Shown: piece by piece, positions 21,721 through 30,800 of the stretch
Numbering within the stretch: position 1 is the stretch's first letter
Layout of the letters: every line of letters begins with the position of its first letter
Origin: Fagopyrum homotropicum
Taxonomy: Eukaryota > Streptophyta > Magnoliopsida > Caryophyllales > Polygonaceae
Direction: 5' to 3'
Assembly: GCA_033239125.1 (NCBI GenBank)
Contig: BSWB01000003.1
Coordinates: 135,073,820 to 135,137,819 of the forward strand
Length of the DNA: 64,000 nucleotides
The notes under the pieces: generated by a model
What the model was told of the DNA's origin: nothing
The model's input: the letters and a program-made list of their open reading frames with translations, nothing else
Databases searched by the model: none
Translations under genes and position numbers: made by a program

Positions 21721-22241
21721 TGTAACACCCCGAATCCGTGGGACTCGGAGTTCCACATTGGGCTAGGATCTCACAATGGATCCTGACCCTAGCCTGACAA
21801 CATGTTCACTGGATCATACAACAAGGCACAAGTACATTAAAACCAAATACATAAAGCTATATAATATACATCAAAAGGGTTTACAACATAAAAGCCGAGT
21901 ACAAAACAACATCCATAAACCACAACCACAAAAGATATCCCATATCCCGCGCAATCCTAATGTACAAAAGTCCTCGGCTGGTCACCCCATCTGGCTCACT
22001 CTGCAGTCTTCCTAACCTGCAGATCATCTACAACACGGTATACACCGTTAGCTACAATAATGAAAAGCATGAATGTAATAGCACAACCACACATCAACAT
22101 CTCATACATGCAATGCCACACACATCCATTTATTATCTTTCAATTACGTTATTCCATTACTAATTCAACTTATTTTGTAACACGAGGAGCCTCAAGAACC
22201 TCGTCCCATCCAACGTAACACAAGGGTTTTGCATGGGGGTG
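21721..22241 (-). repeat. R6 3' LTR, inner piece
   Basis: It begins (plus) TGTAACACCCCGAATCC, the reverse complement of a chromovirus LTR end. It is contiguous with 35259 once R7 and one GGGTG copy are removed. Confidence 0.75.
22237..22241. repeat. R7 target-site duplication, left
   Basis: GGGTG, identical to 35254-35258 on the other side of R7. Confidence 0.9.
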
Positions 22242-23875
22242 TGTTCGCTCAAAAGGGTGTGCGTCAAAGTCTTAATATTTATATCTAGAACTCAAAAGCA
22301 AAGCGAACCCGCAGTTTACGGATCAGCTGTAGAAAGGTAAGAATTCCAGAGTCGAACTCAGGGATTTGGTGAGAATAATTCCGATTTCAATTATCTAGCA
22401 AAAGTATAAAAACTTTTGTGATTTGATAAAGAGAGAAATGATTCCAAGGATTCAAGTATCCGATTTAGGCTTTCGATTCAAGACACTTCTATAGGTATAG
22501 GACAGAATTTATATTGCCAAGATTAAATGTTCAAAGGTAGGATTCGTACGATGAAGTTCCGAAACCTATATGACTAATCTATAGGTTCTCTCTATAAGGG
22601 TTGTTGAGGCTGCAATATAGAAAGATCTAGAGACAAGAATTATGTTCAAACTAACTATCTAAAACTCCAGGATATGACTCTCCAAAGTAAAGATTAGAAA
22701 GCATACTTAAAATCTTAATAAAGGGTGTTGAATCTCTTTATTACCCAAATCTTGCGATCTTAATCTATTAAATGTAGAAACAGGTTTGAAGTGCCTTCAT
22801 ACATTCAATTAGAGGGTAGAAAGGTTAATCAAGATTGGGATTTAGACAAGGATTAGTTTTGATTAAAGATTAGTTCAATTAAAGTTCGTCAGAAGAATAA
22901 ATCGCCCTGTTCATAAGAAAATCGGCCGATTTTCCTCAAGAACAGTCCGATTTTCCTGTTTGTCGCAAAACTAAAATCTAAACTCTCAGGGTCCTAATGT
23001 TTGAATGAGTTCAGTCTATCATCATCTAAGCCTTAATCATCAACTATCCTCCCCAGAATCACAAGGTTTTTAGCCAACCATTTTCAAAATCGAATCAAAT
23101 TAATTATTGAGAAAGATATCGCAAAGAAACCAAATCTTGAATGAAAAAATCAATAACTTTCAAATCTGTAAACAATTGTCAAATCTGCTCAATGTATCTC
23201 TCAAACAACTCAATTTCGTGTTCACAAACCACAAACAATGCAATGGATAAAGAAATCTCACAATCAAAGATCAAGAATAACTTTCCGGCAAAAGCTCTTC
23301 AATCTCTCTCCAAGAATCGTCGATTTCTCCAAAACGTGTAAAGATTTCCCGCTACGGCCTCCTCGTCTTCGTTCCTAGGGTTCTCCTCTATACTTTCTTG
23401 CAGATGGGCCATTTGGCAAAACTCTCCTCTACCCCAAAATAATTGGGCTTTGTGTCGTCTTTCCATTTGGCCGAATCGTGAAGAAAATCGACCCAGTCGA
23501 TTTAGGTGCAAAACCGTTCGATTTCAAGGTATGAAAATCGTCCGATTTATATATATATTGGCACGATTTTCTTCAACAGAAAGTGTTCTTCCTTTGGTTC
23601 GTCTTCTATGCTTCTCCTTTGCAATTCCTTAGCTCTTTGTGATCCTTCTAAGACTCCTTTAGCTTCCTTAACATCCTTAGATGCTTCTTGCTCTATTTTT
23701 GCTTCCAATTCCGCTCCATTTACCTACAATTCATCAAAATCTCGTGTAGACCTCTATTTTCGATAATTGATTGAATAGAACATAAAAAGCATACAAAATC
23801 TCTCTAAATGCAAGGTAAACTGAGACAATCTTCTACAATATGCATGAATATGATGGTACATAATTCATGTCATCA
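22242..23875 (-). repeat. R7 3' LTR (1,634 bp)
   Basis: Minus strand TGATGACATG to GAGCGAACA. Motif sites lie at 22916-22957 and 23460-23575. A TATATATATAT run at 23548-23559 may act as a TATA element but sits inside the motif cluster, so this is uncertain. Confidence 0.92.
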
Positions 23876-23880
23876 AAATA

Positions 23881-23914
23881 CCCCATACTTGCCCCTTGCT
23901 TGTCCCCAAGCAAG
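23881..23914 (-). other. R7 polypurine tract with upstream hairpin
   Basis: Minus strand: CTTGCTTG-GGGA-CAAGCAAG, 4 nt, AAGTATGGGG, then 5 nt (TATTT) to the LTR. Confidence 0.8.
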
Positions 23915-25100
23915 ACTCAAATTTAGAATATAAGATGTCATGGATTATGTATGTATGAAAACTCAAAAACTTTTCTTTTTGGTAGTGCTTCTTCTTATTG
24001 GATCACCCTCAAAGTGATGTTTCAAGACATAAAAAGGCAAAGCATGTATCAATGATGACTATAAGATGAACAAACTCCCTTTTCTTCCTTGAAAGCATAA
24101 ATAAAGAACATGATAAAGGTGTAGAGGTAATCAAAGTCAAACAAATCTAAGCCATTAAGTCTTAAACACATGCATAAAAGTCTCAAGGTCTTCTAATCAA
24201 AGGAAAGGTTCAAGAAACGTATTAAGGGACGGAGTTCTTTTTGGCAATTGTGGTGCTAATCCGGGAAAGAGGAACACATAACACCTTCAAGAATTTTCTT
24301 CACCGCACATGCTTCGCATGTAGAAAGCTTTGCTTTCATTATACTTTTCTTTTTGAGAGTATGGACAGCGGTGAACAAAAACCGAAGCCTAGGAGATCGG
24401 CATTTCTCAATTTCGAGATGCCTCAAACCCTTGATGCACATACCATATCCCGTTAGGACTTGTCGTTCAATCGGACTTTGGCAAGACACAAACACCCGGC
24501 TATGTGAATGGTGCCGAGTTACTCATCCTCATGTTCAACGTCCCCAAACTCATGAATTTCTACACTTTCTTTTTAATACTTTTTCCTTGGCCCTCCCACA
24601 TCAAACATGCCTTTTTTCAATCACCTATCCTAATTCCCGGATGGTAAAAGGAGGGTTACATATTTCATTGAGGAGCTAGCATGATCAAGATATGAGAAAA
24701 GAAAAGAAGTGAATTGCCTTAGTCATCCTTAAATGATGTAAAAGAACTTGCAATATAGCTTCGACTATTATTTCATTCTCTTATCAAAACAACTAAATCA
24801 TATAACTTATTCATGTGTTCAAGTAACAAAAGCAAATTCATTCATGCTATAATCAAAATCTCAACACAACTAAGCATCTTTTTGCCTATCCATATACACA
24901 ATTCTCATCATAGAGGTCATTTCCATATAAGAAGCACTAAAAATTTTTGAAAATTCATAGGATTTGAAAAAGATCATGCAAATGCAAGTGTCATAATGGA
25001 AAGTAAGTAGTGCAAGAGTTATTACAAGCCAGATTTGTCAAGAGTAGTGGAAAGTACATAAAGTGCTAAAGTGAAACATAAGGTATTGTAAGTACCCCCA
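23915..25100 (-). other. R7 3' untranslated region with conserved block
   Basis: No gene. The block at 24361-24530 (minus) matches R5, R9 and R10 closely, including GAGTAACTCGGCACCATTC and GCCAAAGTCCGATTGA. Outside it the sequence is AT-rich and diverged. The 60-110 codon ORFs on both strands are shadows. Confidence 0.75.
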
Positions 25101-25134
25101 CCCCATACTTGACATCCACATTGTCCCCAATGTG
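25101..25134 (-). other. R7 internal hairpin plus PPT-like module
   Basis: Minus strand: CACATTG-GGGA-CAATGTG (7-bp perfect stem), GATGTC, then AAGTATGGGG, 165 nt after the ORF3 stop. Confidence 0.7.
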
Positions 25135-25298
25135 AAAATCAAGCATAGAAAGGAGAAAAATACTTACAATGTAAAAGAAGTGGAAGCTCAATCCTCTGTC
25201 GGTGGTGGAGGTGGTGGATAGGGATACATCGGTGCGCTAGGATCGTAGAAGTGGCCGAACTGGTGGTAGTACATGTCTCTCATCTGGCCATCATAGGA

Positions 25299-26672
25299 TC
25301 AATGCCTAGCGTCCGTCTCCTCCCTATAATTCCTGAACTGGGTGTTCAGGGTCTCGTAGTCGGTGCGGAGGGTACGGTAGTCGGTGCTGAGGCTCTGGAA
25401 ACTAGTGACTAGCTCCCTGAAGTGGTGTGGAGCTCGGCATCCTCGTCTAGGGCCTGGAGCATGTGCATAAGAATGTCGAGGTGGCTGTATGTCATCCTCC
25501 GTCTCCTCATCCTGCCTACTAGTCCTGCTCGGTCCTGCACCATGAGTATCAGTGTCCATGGCATCCGTAGCATGTCCGCTATGAGTATCACTCTCAAACT
25601 CGAGCATGGTCTCCTGTCCTCCATCCTCATCCTCCTCCTCTGAGTCACCTGCATCATCATCATAATAAGTAGGAGGTGAGAACTCCTCAAGCATCGACTC
25701 AAAGGTCTCCTTCCAGTTCCTCTTGTTCCGAATGGTGTATTCGGATTTCCATATGATCTCGGATGGCTTCTTCTTCGGATCCCTGTGCCATGGCATCGGC
25801 ACATGAAGAGTTCCTCTCCCTCGAGGAATCAAGACCTGTCGAACCACCAACCTCTGTGAGCCTAAAGGAAGGGCACTCTCAGCTAGAGTGCATCCGGAGA
25901 AGTCCAATCCCATGGTCTTAGCCACATGAGTGACAAAACCTCCTGCACAAATGTCGCCCTTAGCTTTGTTGGCTATCTTTCCTAGATAGTCAGCAAGCAT
26001 GGTGGCGATGTCGGGAATGGTGGTGGATGTCATGCAGTAGAGAATGAAGAGCTCATCAGCCTTGAGCTTCTGTGGAGTCTCTGTCCGGGCAAATAAACTC
26101 TCGCTAAGTATCCTATGCACTACCTTAAAGGAAAGGTTGTACATACTTGTCTCCTTGGAGTTTCCGGGTCTCCACTTATCCCCTCCGTACTCACCTACGG
26201 AAATAGCCTCCCAAAAATCACTAGCACTGAGACCTCTAGCAAATGTGCCTGCATCCGAATAAGAGAAACCGAACAAGTCGCCAAAAGTGTCAATGGACAT
26301 AGTGTGGTCTTGGCTCATGAGGCGGAAAGTGACCATCCTTTCCCTAGGGTCATGCTCAAACGTGCTAAGGAATTCTAGGGTGATCTCTCTATAAGCATCC
26401 TCCCTAATCGTAGCAAACTGTCTCAAACCAGCTCTGTCTAGCATCATATCAACATCCTCTCGAACATACAACGAATCTAAGTCATCAAGCACTATGTAGC
26501 GAGGAGGGGTGAATGGGTGATCTACAATGCGTTCATAGCGTTTCTTGTGCTTGGATAGGGGAGGGGGAAGCTTAGGGATGTTGGTAGGTGGTGGTGGAGG
26601 TAGGACAGGGGCTTTCGAAGAAGATCCCTTCTTCTTCCCCGTGTTTCTAGTTATCCTCTTTACAAGATCCAT
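25299..26672 (-). CDS. R7 ORF3, ATHILA ORF-1-like protein (457 aa, intact)
   Basis: The ATG at 26672 opens MDLVKRITRNTGKKKGSSSK, a basic N-terminus that could be a nuclear signal, followed by a Pro-rich stretch. The core (about residues 45-330) has PRYIVLDDLDSLYV, MLDRAGLRQFATI, REITLEFLSTFEHDPRERMVTF, KGDICAGGFVTHVAK and LPLGSQRLVVRQVLIPRG, shared with ORF3 of R4, R5, R9 and R10. An acidic patch (DDDAGDSEEEDEDGG) and a coiled-coil-like C-terminus (SLSTDYRTLRTDYETLNTQF) follow. It resembles ATHILA ORF-1 (PF03078) from memory; function unknown. It sits where some elements have an env-like gene, but no signal peptide or membrane helix is visible. Likely made from a separate or spliced RNA, since it is 930 nt from pol. 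Confidence 0.8.
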   Translation of the reverse strand: MDLVKRITRNTGKKKGSSSKAPVLPPPPPTNIPKLPPPLSKHKKRYERIVDHPFTPPRYIVLDDLDSLYVREDVDMMLDRAGLRQFATIREDAYREITLEFLSTFEHDPRERMVTFRLMSQDHTMSIDTFGDLFGFSYSDAGTFARGLSASDFWEAISVGEYGGDKWRPGNSKETSMYNLSFKVVHRILSESLFARTETPQKLKADELFILYCMTSTTIPDIATMLADYLGKIANKAKGDICAGGFVTHVAKTMGLDFSGCTLAESALPLGSQRLVVRQVLIPRGRGTLHVPMPWHRDPKKKPSEIIWKSEYTIRNKRNWKETFESMLEEFSPPTYYDDDAGDSEEEDEDGGQETMLEFESDTHSGHATDAMDTDTHGAGPSRTSRQDEETEDDIQPPRHSYAHAPGPRRGCRAPHHFRELVTSFQSLSTDYRTLRTDYETLNTQFRNYREETDARH

Positions 26673-27536
26673 TCTAAGTCCTAAAAATCGACCTGTTCTT
26701 CACAAAAATCGGCCGATTTATCTGGGCTGGGTCGATTTTTATCTCGATTTCAATGATTCTCACAATTCTGTAAAGTTCTGTTCAATCTATCACCACACAC
26801 AGTTCCCTACAATGATTTCTAAGCAGATTCCTCTATCAATTCCAACAAACAAACACTTCCTAAGCAAACTTCAATTTCGAATGAGAAACTTAGGTTTTGG
26901 AAAGAAAAACCTAAATTCCTTATGGAGGAGTCGATTGCCGTGCGTGCTGTTGTTAGATCCTTGTTCCTTGTTGAAAATGCTTCAGTTTGGAGCCAAGAAT
27001 CACTCAAAATGGTTAAGGAATGAGGATTGTAGGGTGTGGCGATTTTTCGGCTTTCTTGAGAGAGGGAAGTCGAGAATTGGGGGTTTTGGAATGAAGAAGA
27101 TCGAGTGTAATGTCCTTATATAGGGTCGATAATTTCTGAAGAAAATCGGCCGATTTATGTGGTCGATTTTTTTGTCGGGTCGATTTTTGTTTCTGTCGAA
27201 AAAAATCGGCCGATTTATTTTGACAGGTCGATCTCCAGGTCGATTTTTGTTTTTTCTGTTGAAAAAAATCGACTTGCTTTGTTACTGAATCGGACGATTT
27301 ACCTATGGTAACTCGATTTCCTTCCTTGTTTTTCTTGAATCTCGAAGATATAACTCATTTATGCTCCATTCTCCATGAATCTCTTACATTTGAACCTAAT
27401 TTCCTGCGATTAATGACACGACAAACCAAGAGTGCATCGAGGAACAAATAAAAAAAACGAAAAACGAAAAAAAAAAAAACAAAGCTATTAATCTACTCTA
27501 ACTAAGTGATGGGAAGAAGGGAAAATTATACTATCA
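26673..27536 (-). other. R7 ORF3 leader with AAATCGGCCGATTT motif cluster
   Basis: Dense motif sites occur at 26690-26750 and 27125-27310, with repeated GGTCGATTTTTGT stretches between. The sequence between is AT-rich. An A-rich run lies at 27450-27480. No supported gene. Confidence 0.65.
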
Positions 27537-27550
27537 TGGGTTGCCTCCCA
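27537..27550 (-). other. Post-pol hairpin (R7)
   Basis: Minus strand TGGG-AGGCAA-CCCA. The outer T-A pair of R9 and R10 is T-T here, so the stem is 4 bp. The AAGCGCTTCT context is conserved. Confidence 0.5.
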
Positions 27551-27599
27551 AGAAGCGCTTTATTTATCATCTTTAGCTAGACGGTGTATGATGTTGTGT

Positions 27600-30500
27600 T
27601 CAATGGAGGAGGATAGGAGCTATCTCCTCGACCGGAGCTTCCGGTGTGTATTTCTTCAACCGTTGGCCATTAACCTTAAAACTTCCGCTTTGTTCACCCC
27701 ATACTTCAACTGCACCATGGGGGAAAACTCGTTTAATTACATAAGGTCCTGTCCAACGGGATTTGAGCTTACCTGGAAATAGACGCAGCCTTGAGTTGAA
27801 TAGGAGGACTTGGTCTCCCTCCTTCAAGTCTTTTGGAATGATGTGCTTATCATGCCAGCGTTTTGTCCGTTCCTTGTAAATCCTTGCGTTCTCGTACGCA
27901 TTTAGTCGGATCTCATCCAGCTCATTGATGTCTAAGAGCCGCTTCTCTCCGGCTTCTTTCATATCGAAGTTGAGCCACTTGATAGCCCAATAAGCTTTGT
28001 GCTCTAGCTCTACAGGAAGATGACATGATTTACCATAAACAAGATTATAGGGAGTCGTACCTATTGGTGTCTTGAAGGCTGTCCTGTATGCCCATAGTGC
28101 ATCGTCAAGCTTCATTGACCAATCTTTCCTCGTTTTAGAGACGGTTTTCTCTAAAATCCCTTTAATCTCTCTATTGGATATCTCGACTTGTCCGCTGGTT
28201 TGCGGGTGGTAAGGTGTAGCTATCTTATGGGTCACCCCATACTTAGCCAATAGAGTCTCAAATCGACGGGCTGTGAAGTGCGTTCCTCCGTCACTAATGA
28301 TGGTTCGGGGAGTTCCGAACCTTAGGAAGATTGTTTTATTGAGGAACTTCACCACTACCATTGCATCATTAGTAGGAGAAGCGATTGCCTCTACCCATCT
28401 TGAGACGTAATCTACGGCAAGAAGTATATATTGGTTACCGCATGAAGATGGAAAAGGTCCCATAAAGTCGATGCCCCATACGTCAAAGATCTCTACTTCT
28501 TGTATGTTGTTGAGAGGCATCTCATTCCTCCTGGATATATTACCTGTCCTTTGACAAGCATCACAAGAAACAACAAACTTTTGCACATCTTTGAAAAGCG
28601 TAGGCCAATAGAAGCCGGAATGAAGTACCTTAGCACAAGTCTTGTGGGAACTTGCATGACCGCCACATGGTAAAGAATGGCAATGGCGGATGACACTATC
28701 CACCTCATCTTCAGGAATACATCTCCTGTAAATGCCATCTGGACCTCTTTTGAATAGAAGAGGTTCGTTCCAATAGAATTGCCGGACGTCTCTAAAGAAC
28801 TTCTTCTTTTGAGCATATGAAAGTCCGGGTGGAATCTCCTGACAAACAAGGTAATTTACAATGTCAGCAAACCATGGATCATTACCTTGTGATATGTGTT
28901 GAAGACACTCTTCAATCTCGTGCAGCTGCTCGTCAGGGAAGGAATCGTCTATCGGAAGTTCATCCGACTCGCCGGTGAGTTGCGGAAGACGACTAAGGTG
29001 ATCGGCAACGGAGTTCTCCGATCCTTTCTTATCACGGATCTCTAAATCGAACTCTTGCAAGAGTAAGATCCATCTTAGAAGCCTTGGCTTCGCATCCTTC
29101 TTCGTGAATAAGTATCGTATTGCAGAATGGTCCGTGTAGACTATCACCTTCACACCTACAAGGTAGGAACGAAATTTCTCAAAAGCGTATACTACGGCTA
29201 AAAGTTCCTTTTCCGTAGTTGCATAATTGTATTGAGCCTCATCTAGCGTTTTGCTAGCGTAGTAGATGGCATGAGTGCGACCATCTTTCTTCTGTCCAAG
29301 AACGGCTCCTATAGCGACGTCGCTTGCGTCGCACATGACCTCGAAAGGAAGAGTCCAATCGGGTGGTTGAATGATTGGTGCCGAAATCAAAGCTTCTTTG
29401 ATCCTGCAAAAAGCATCTAAGAAATCTTTCGAGAATTTGAAAGTCGCATCTTTCATCAAAAGATTAGTCAAAGGTTTTGAAATCTTAGAAAAATCCTTTA
29501 TGAATCTCCTATAGAAGCCCGCATGTCCTAAGAAACTTCTAATTCCTTTTACTGATGAAGGGGGAGGTAACTTCTCAATGGTTTCTATTTTCGCTCTATC
29601 AACCTCTATTCCCCTTTGTGATACTAGATGACCTAACACAATTCCTTCGGTTACCATGAAATGACACTTTTCCCAGTTTAAGACTAAGTTAGTGTCCTCA
29701 CATCTCTTAAGAACTAGTGAAAGGTTATAGAGACAGTTATCAAAGGAAGAACCATATACCGAAAAGTCGTCCGTGAAGACTTCCATGATATTCTCTACAT
29801 ATTCGGAGAAGATTGCCATCATACACCTTTGGAAGGTGGCTGGAGCGTTGCATAAGCCGAATGGCATTCTTCTGTAAGCGAACGTACCCCATGGGCACGT
29901 AAAAGTTGTCTTCTCTTGGTCGTCCGGATGAATTGGAATCTGAAAGAAACCGCTATATCCATCTAGATAACAGAAGTAAGAATGTTGGGCTAACCTTTCC
30001 AACATTTGATCGATAAAAGGAAGGGGAAAGTGATCCTTCCTTGTGGCCACGTTCAGTTTGCGGTAGTCGATGCACATTCGCCATCCTGTAACTGTCCGTG
30101 TAGGGATGAGTTCGTTGTTCTTGTTGGCAACAACGGTAATGCCTCCTTTTTTGGGTACTACTTGTACTGGAATCACCCATTTGCTATCAGAAATAGGGAA
30201 GATGATACCTGCATCAAGTAGCTTAAGGATTTCTTTCTTCACGACCTCTTTCATTGCCGGGTTTAACCGTCTTTGAGGTTGGCGTGAAGGTTTGTAATCC
30301 TCTTCCATTAAAATTTTGTGCATACATAGAGAGGGCTTTATTCCTACTAAATCATCAATGGTGTAACCTAATGCTCTCCTATGTTGCTTCAAAATATGCA
30401 TAAGTTTCTCTAATTCAGTTTCATTCAAATTTGCATTGACAATGACCGGGTATGTGGAATTAGTGCCAAGAAATGCATACCTTAAATGTGCGGAAAGTGG

Positions 30501-30800
30501 CTTCAATCCTAATGATGGAGGTACCTTGATTGATGATGAATCTTGGTCTTCGATTGTTGTAGGAGAGGCCTCTAGAGGTGGGGGCATTTCATCATTAGAT
30601 TCGGAAGCGGCTGCGGTGAAGTTTGGAGAATCCAGAGAATTACCCATTGAATCGACCTCCCCTGTAATAAATCGGTCGATCTGCTGTACGATTTTTCTTT
30701 CTGTCGGAAAAAATCGGGTTGCCTCTTCATAAATCGGACGATTTAATGTTGTCAGGTCGATTTTTGTTTCTGTATGAGAAAAATCGGATTGCATCTTCAT
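27600..30800 (-). CDS. pol: R7 pol: RT, RNase H and integrase
   Basis: An uninterrupted frame of 1,066 codons. RT (about residues 140-480): KEILKLLDAGIIFPISDS, WRMCIDYRKLN, FCYLDGYSGFFQIPI, MPFGLCNAPATFQ and the catalytic box FTDDFSVYG. RNase H (about 495-620): CDASDVAIGAVLG, TEKELLAVVYA, VIVYTDHSAI. Integrase (about 640-1000): HCHSLPCGGH with CDACQR for zinc, then DDE residues in WGIDFMGPF, ISDGGTHF and GQVEISN; C-terminal LLFNSRLRLFPGKLK, HGAVEVWGE. All catalytic residues I can check are present. It copies RNA to DNA and integrates it. It lies one frame away from gag-protease, so expression as a fusion would need a frameshift; the relatives are in frame, so an indel in the motif-rich linker is the likely cause. 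The first codons of the open frame are linker, not RT. Confidence 0.92.
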   Translation of the reverse strand: MKMQSDFSHTETKIDLTTLNRPIYEEATRFFPTERKIVQQIDRFITGEVDSMGNSLDSPNFTAAASESNDEMPPPLEASPTTIEDQDSSSIKVPPSLGLKPLSAHLRYAFLGTNSTYPVIVNANLNETELEKLMHILKQHRRALGYTIDDLVGIKPSLCMHKILMEEDYKPSRQPQRRLNPAMKEVVKKEILKLLDAGIIFPISDSKWVIPVQVVPKKGGITVVANKNNELIPTRTVTGWRMCIDYRKLNVATRKDHFPLPFIDQMLERLAQHSYFCYLDGYSGFFQIPIHPDDQEKTTFTCPWGTFAYRRMPFGLCNAPATFQRCMMAIFSEYVENIMEVFTDDFSVYGSSFDNCLYNLSLVLKRCEDTNLVLNWEKCHFMVTEGIVLGHLVSQRGIEVDRAKIETIEKLPPPSSVKGIRSFLGHAGFYRRFIKDFSKISKPLTNLLMKDATFKFSKDFLDAFCRIKEALISAPIIQPPDWTLPFEVMCDASDVAIGAVLGQKKDGRTHAIYYASKTLDEAQYNYATTEKELLAVVYAFEKFRSYLVGVKVIVYTDHSAIRYLFTKKDAKPRLLRWILLLQEFDLEIRDKKGSENSVADHLSRLPQLTGESDELPIDDSFPDEQLHEIEECLQHISQGNDPWFADIVNYLVCQEIPPGLSYAQKKKFFRDVRQFYWNEPLLFKRGPDGIYRRCIPEDEVDSVIRHCHSLPCGGHASSHKTCAKVLHSGFYWPTLFKDVQKFVVSCDACQRTGNISRRNEMPLNNIQEVEIFDVWGIDFMGPFPSSCGNQYILLAVDYVSRWVEAIASPTNDAMVVVKFLNKTIFLRFGTPRTIISDGGTHFTARRFETLLAKYGVTHKIATPYHPQTSGQVEISNREIKGILEKTVSKTRKDWSMKLDDALWAYRTAFKTPIGTTPYNLVYGKSCHLPVELEHKAYWAIKWLNFDMKEAGEKRLLDINELDEIRLNAYENARIYKERTKRWHDKHIIPKDLKEGDQVLLFNSRLRLFPGKLKSRWTGPYVIKRVFPHGAVEVWGEQSGSFKVNGQRLKKYTPEAPVEEIAPILLH

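Noticed and set aside
24241..24679. Overlapping ORFs on both strands in the conserved 3' block of R7
   Set aside because: The reading frames are not preserved in R5, R9 and R10 although the nucleotides are, so conservation is not at protein level.
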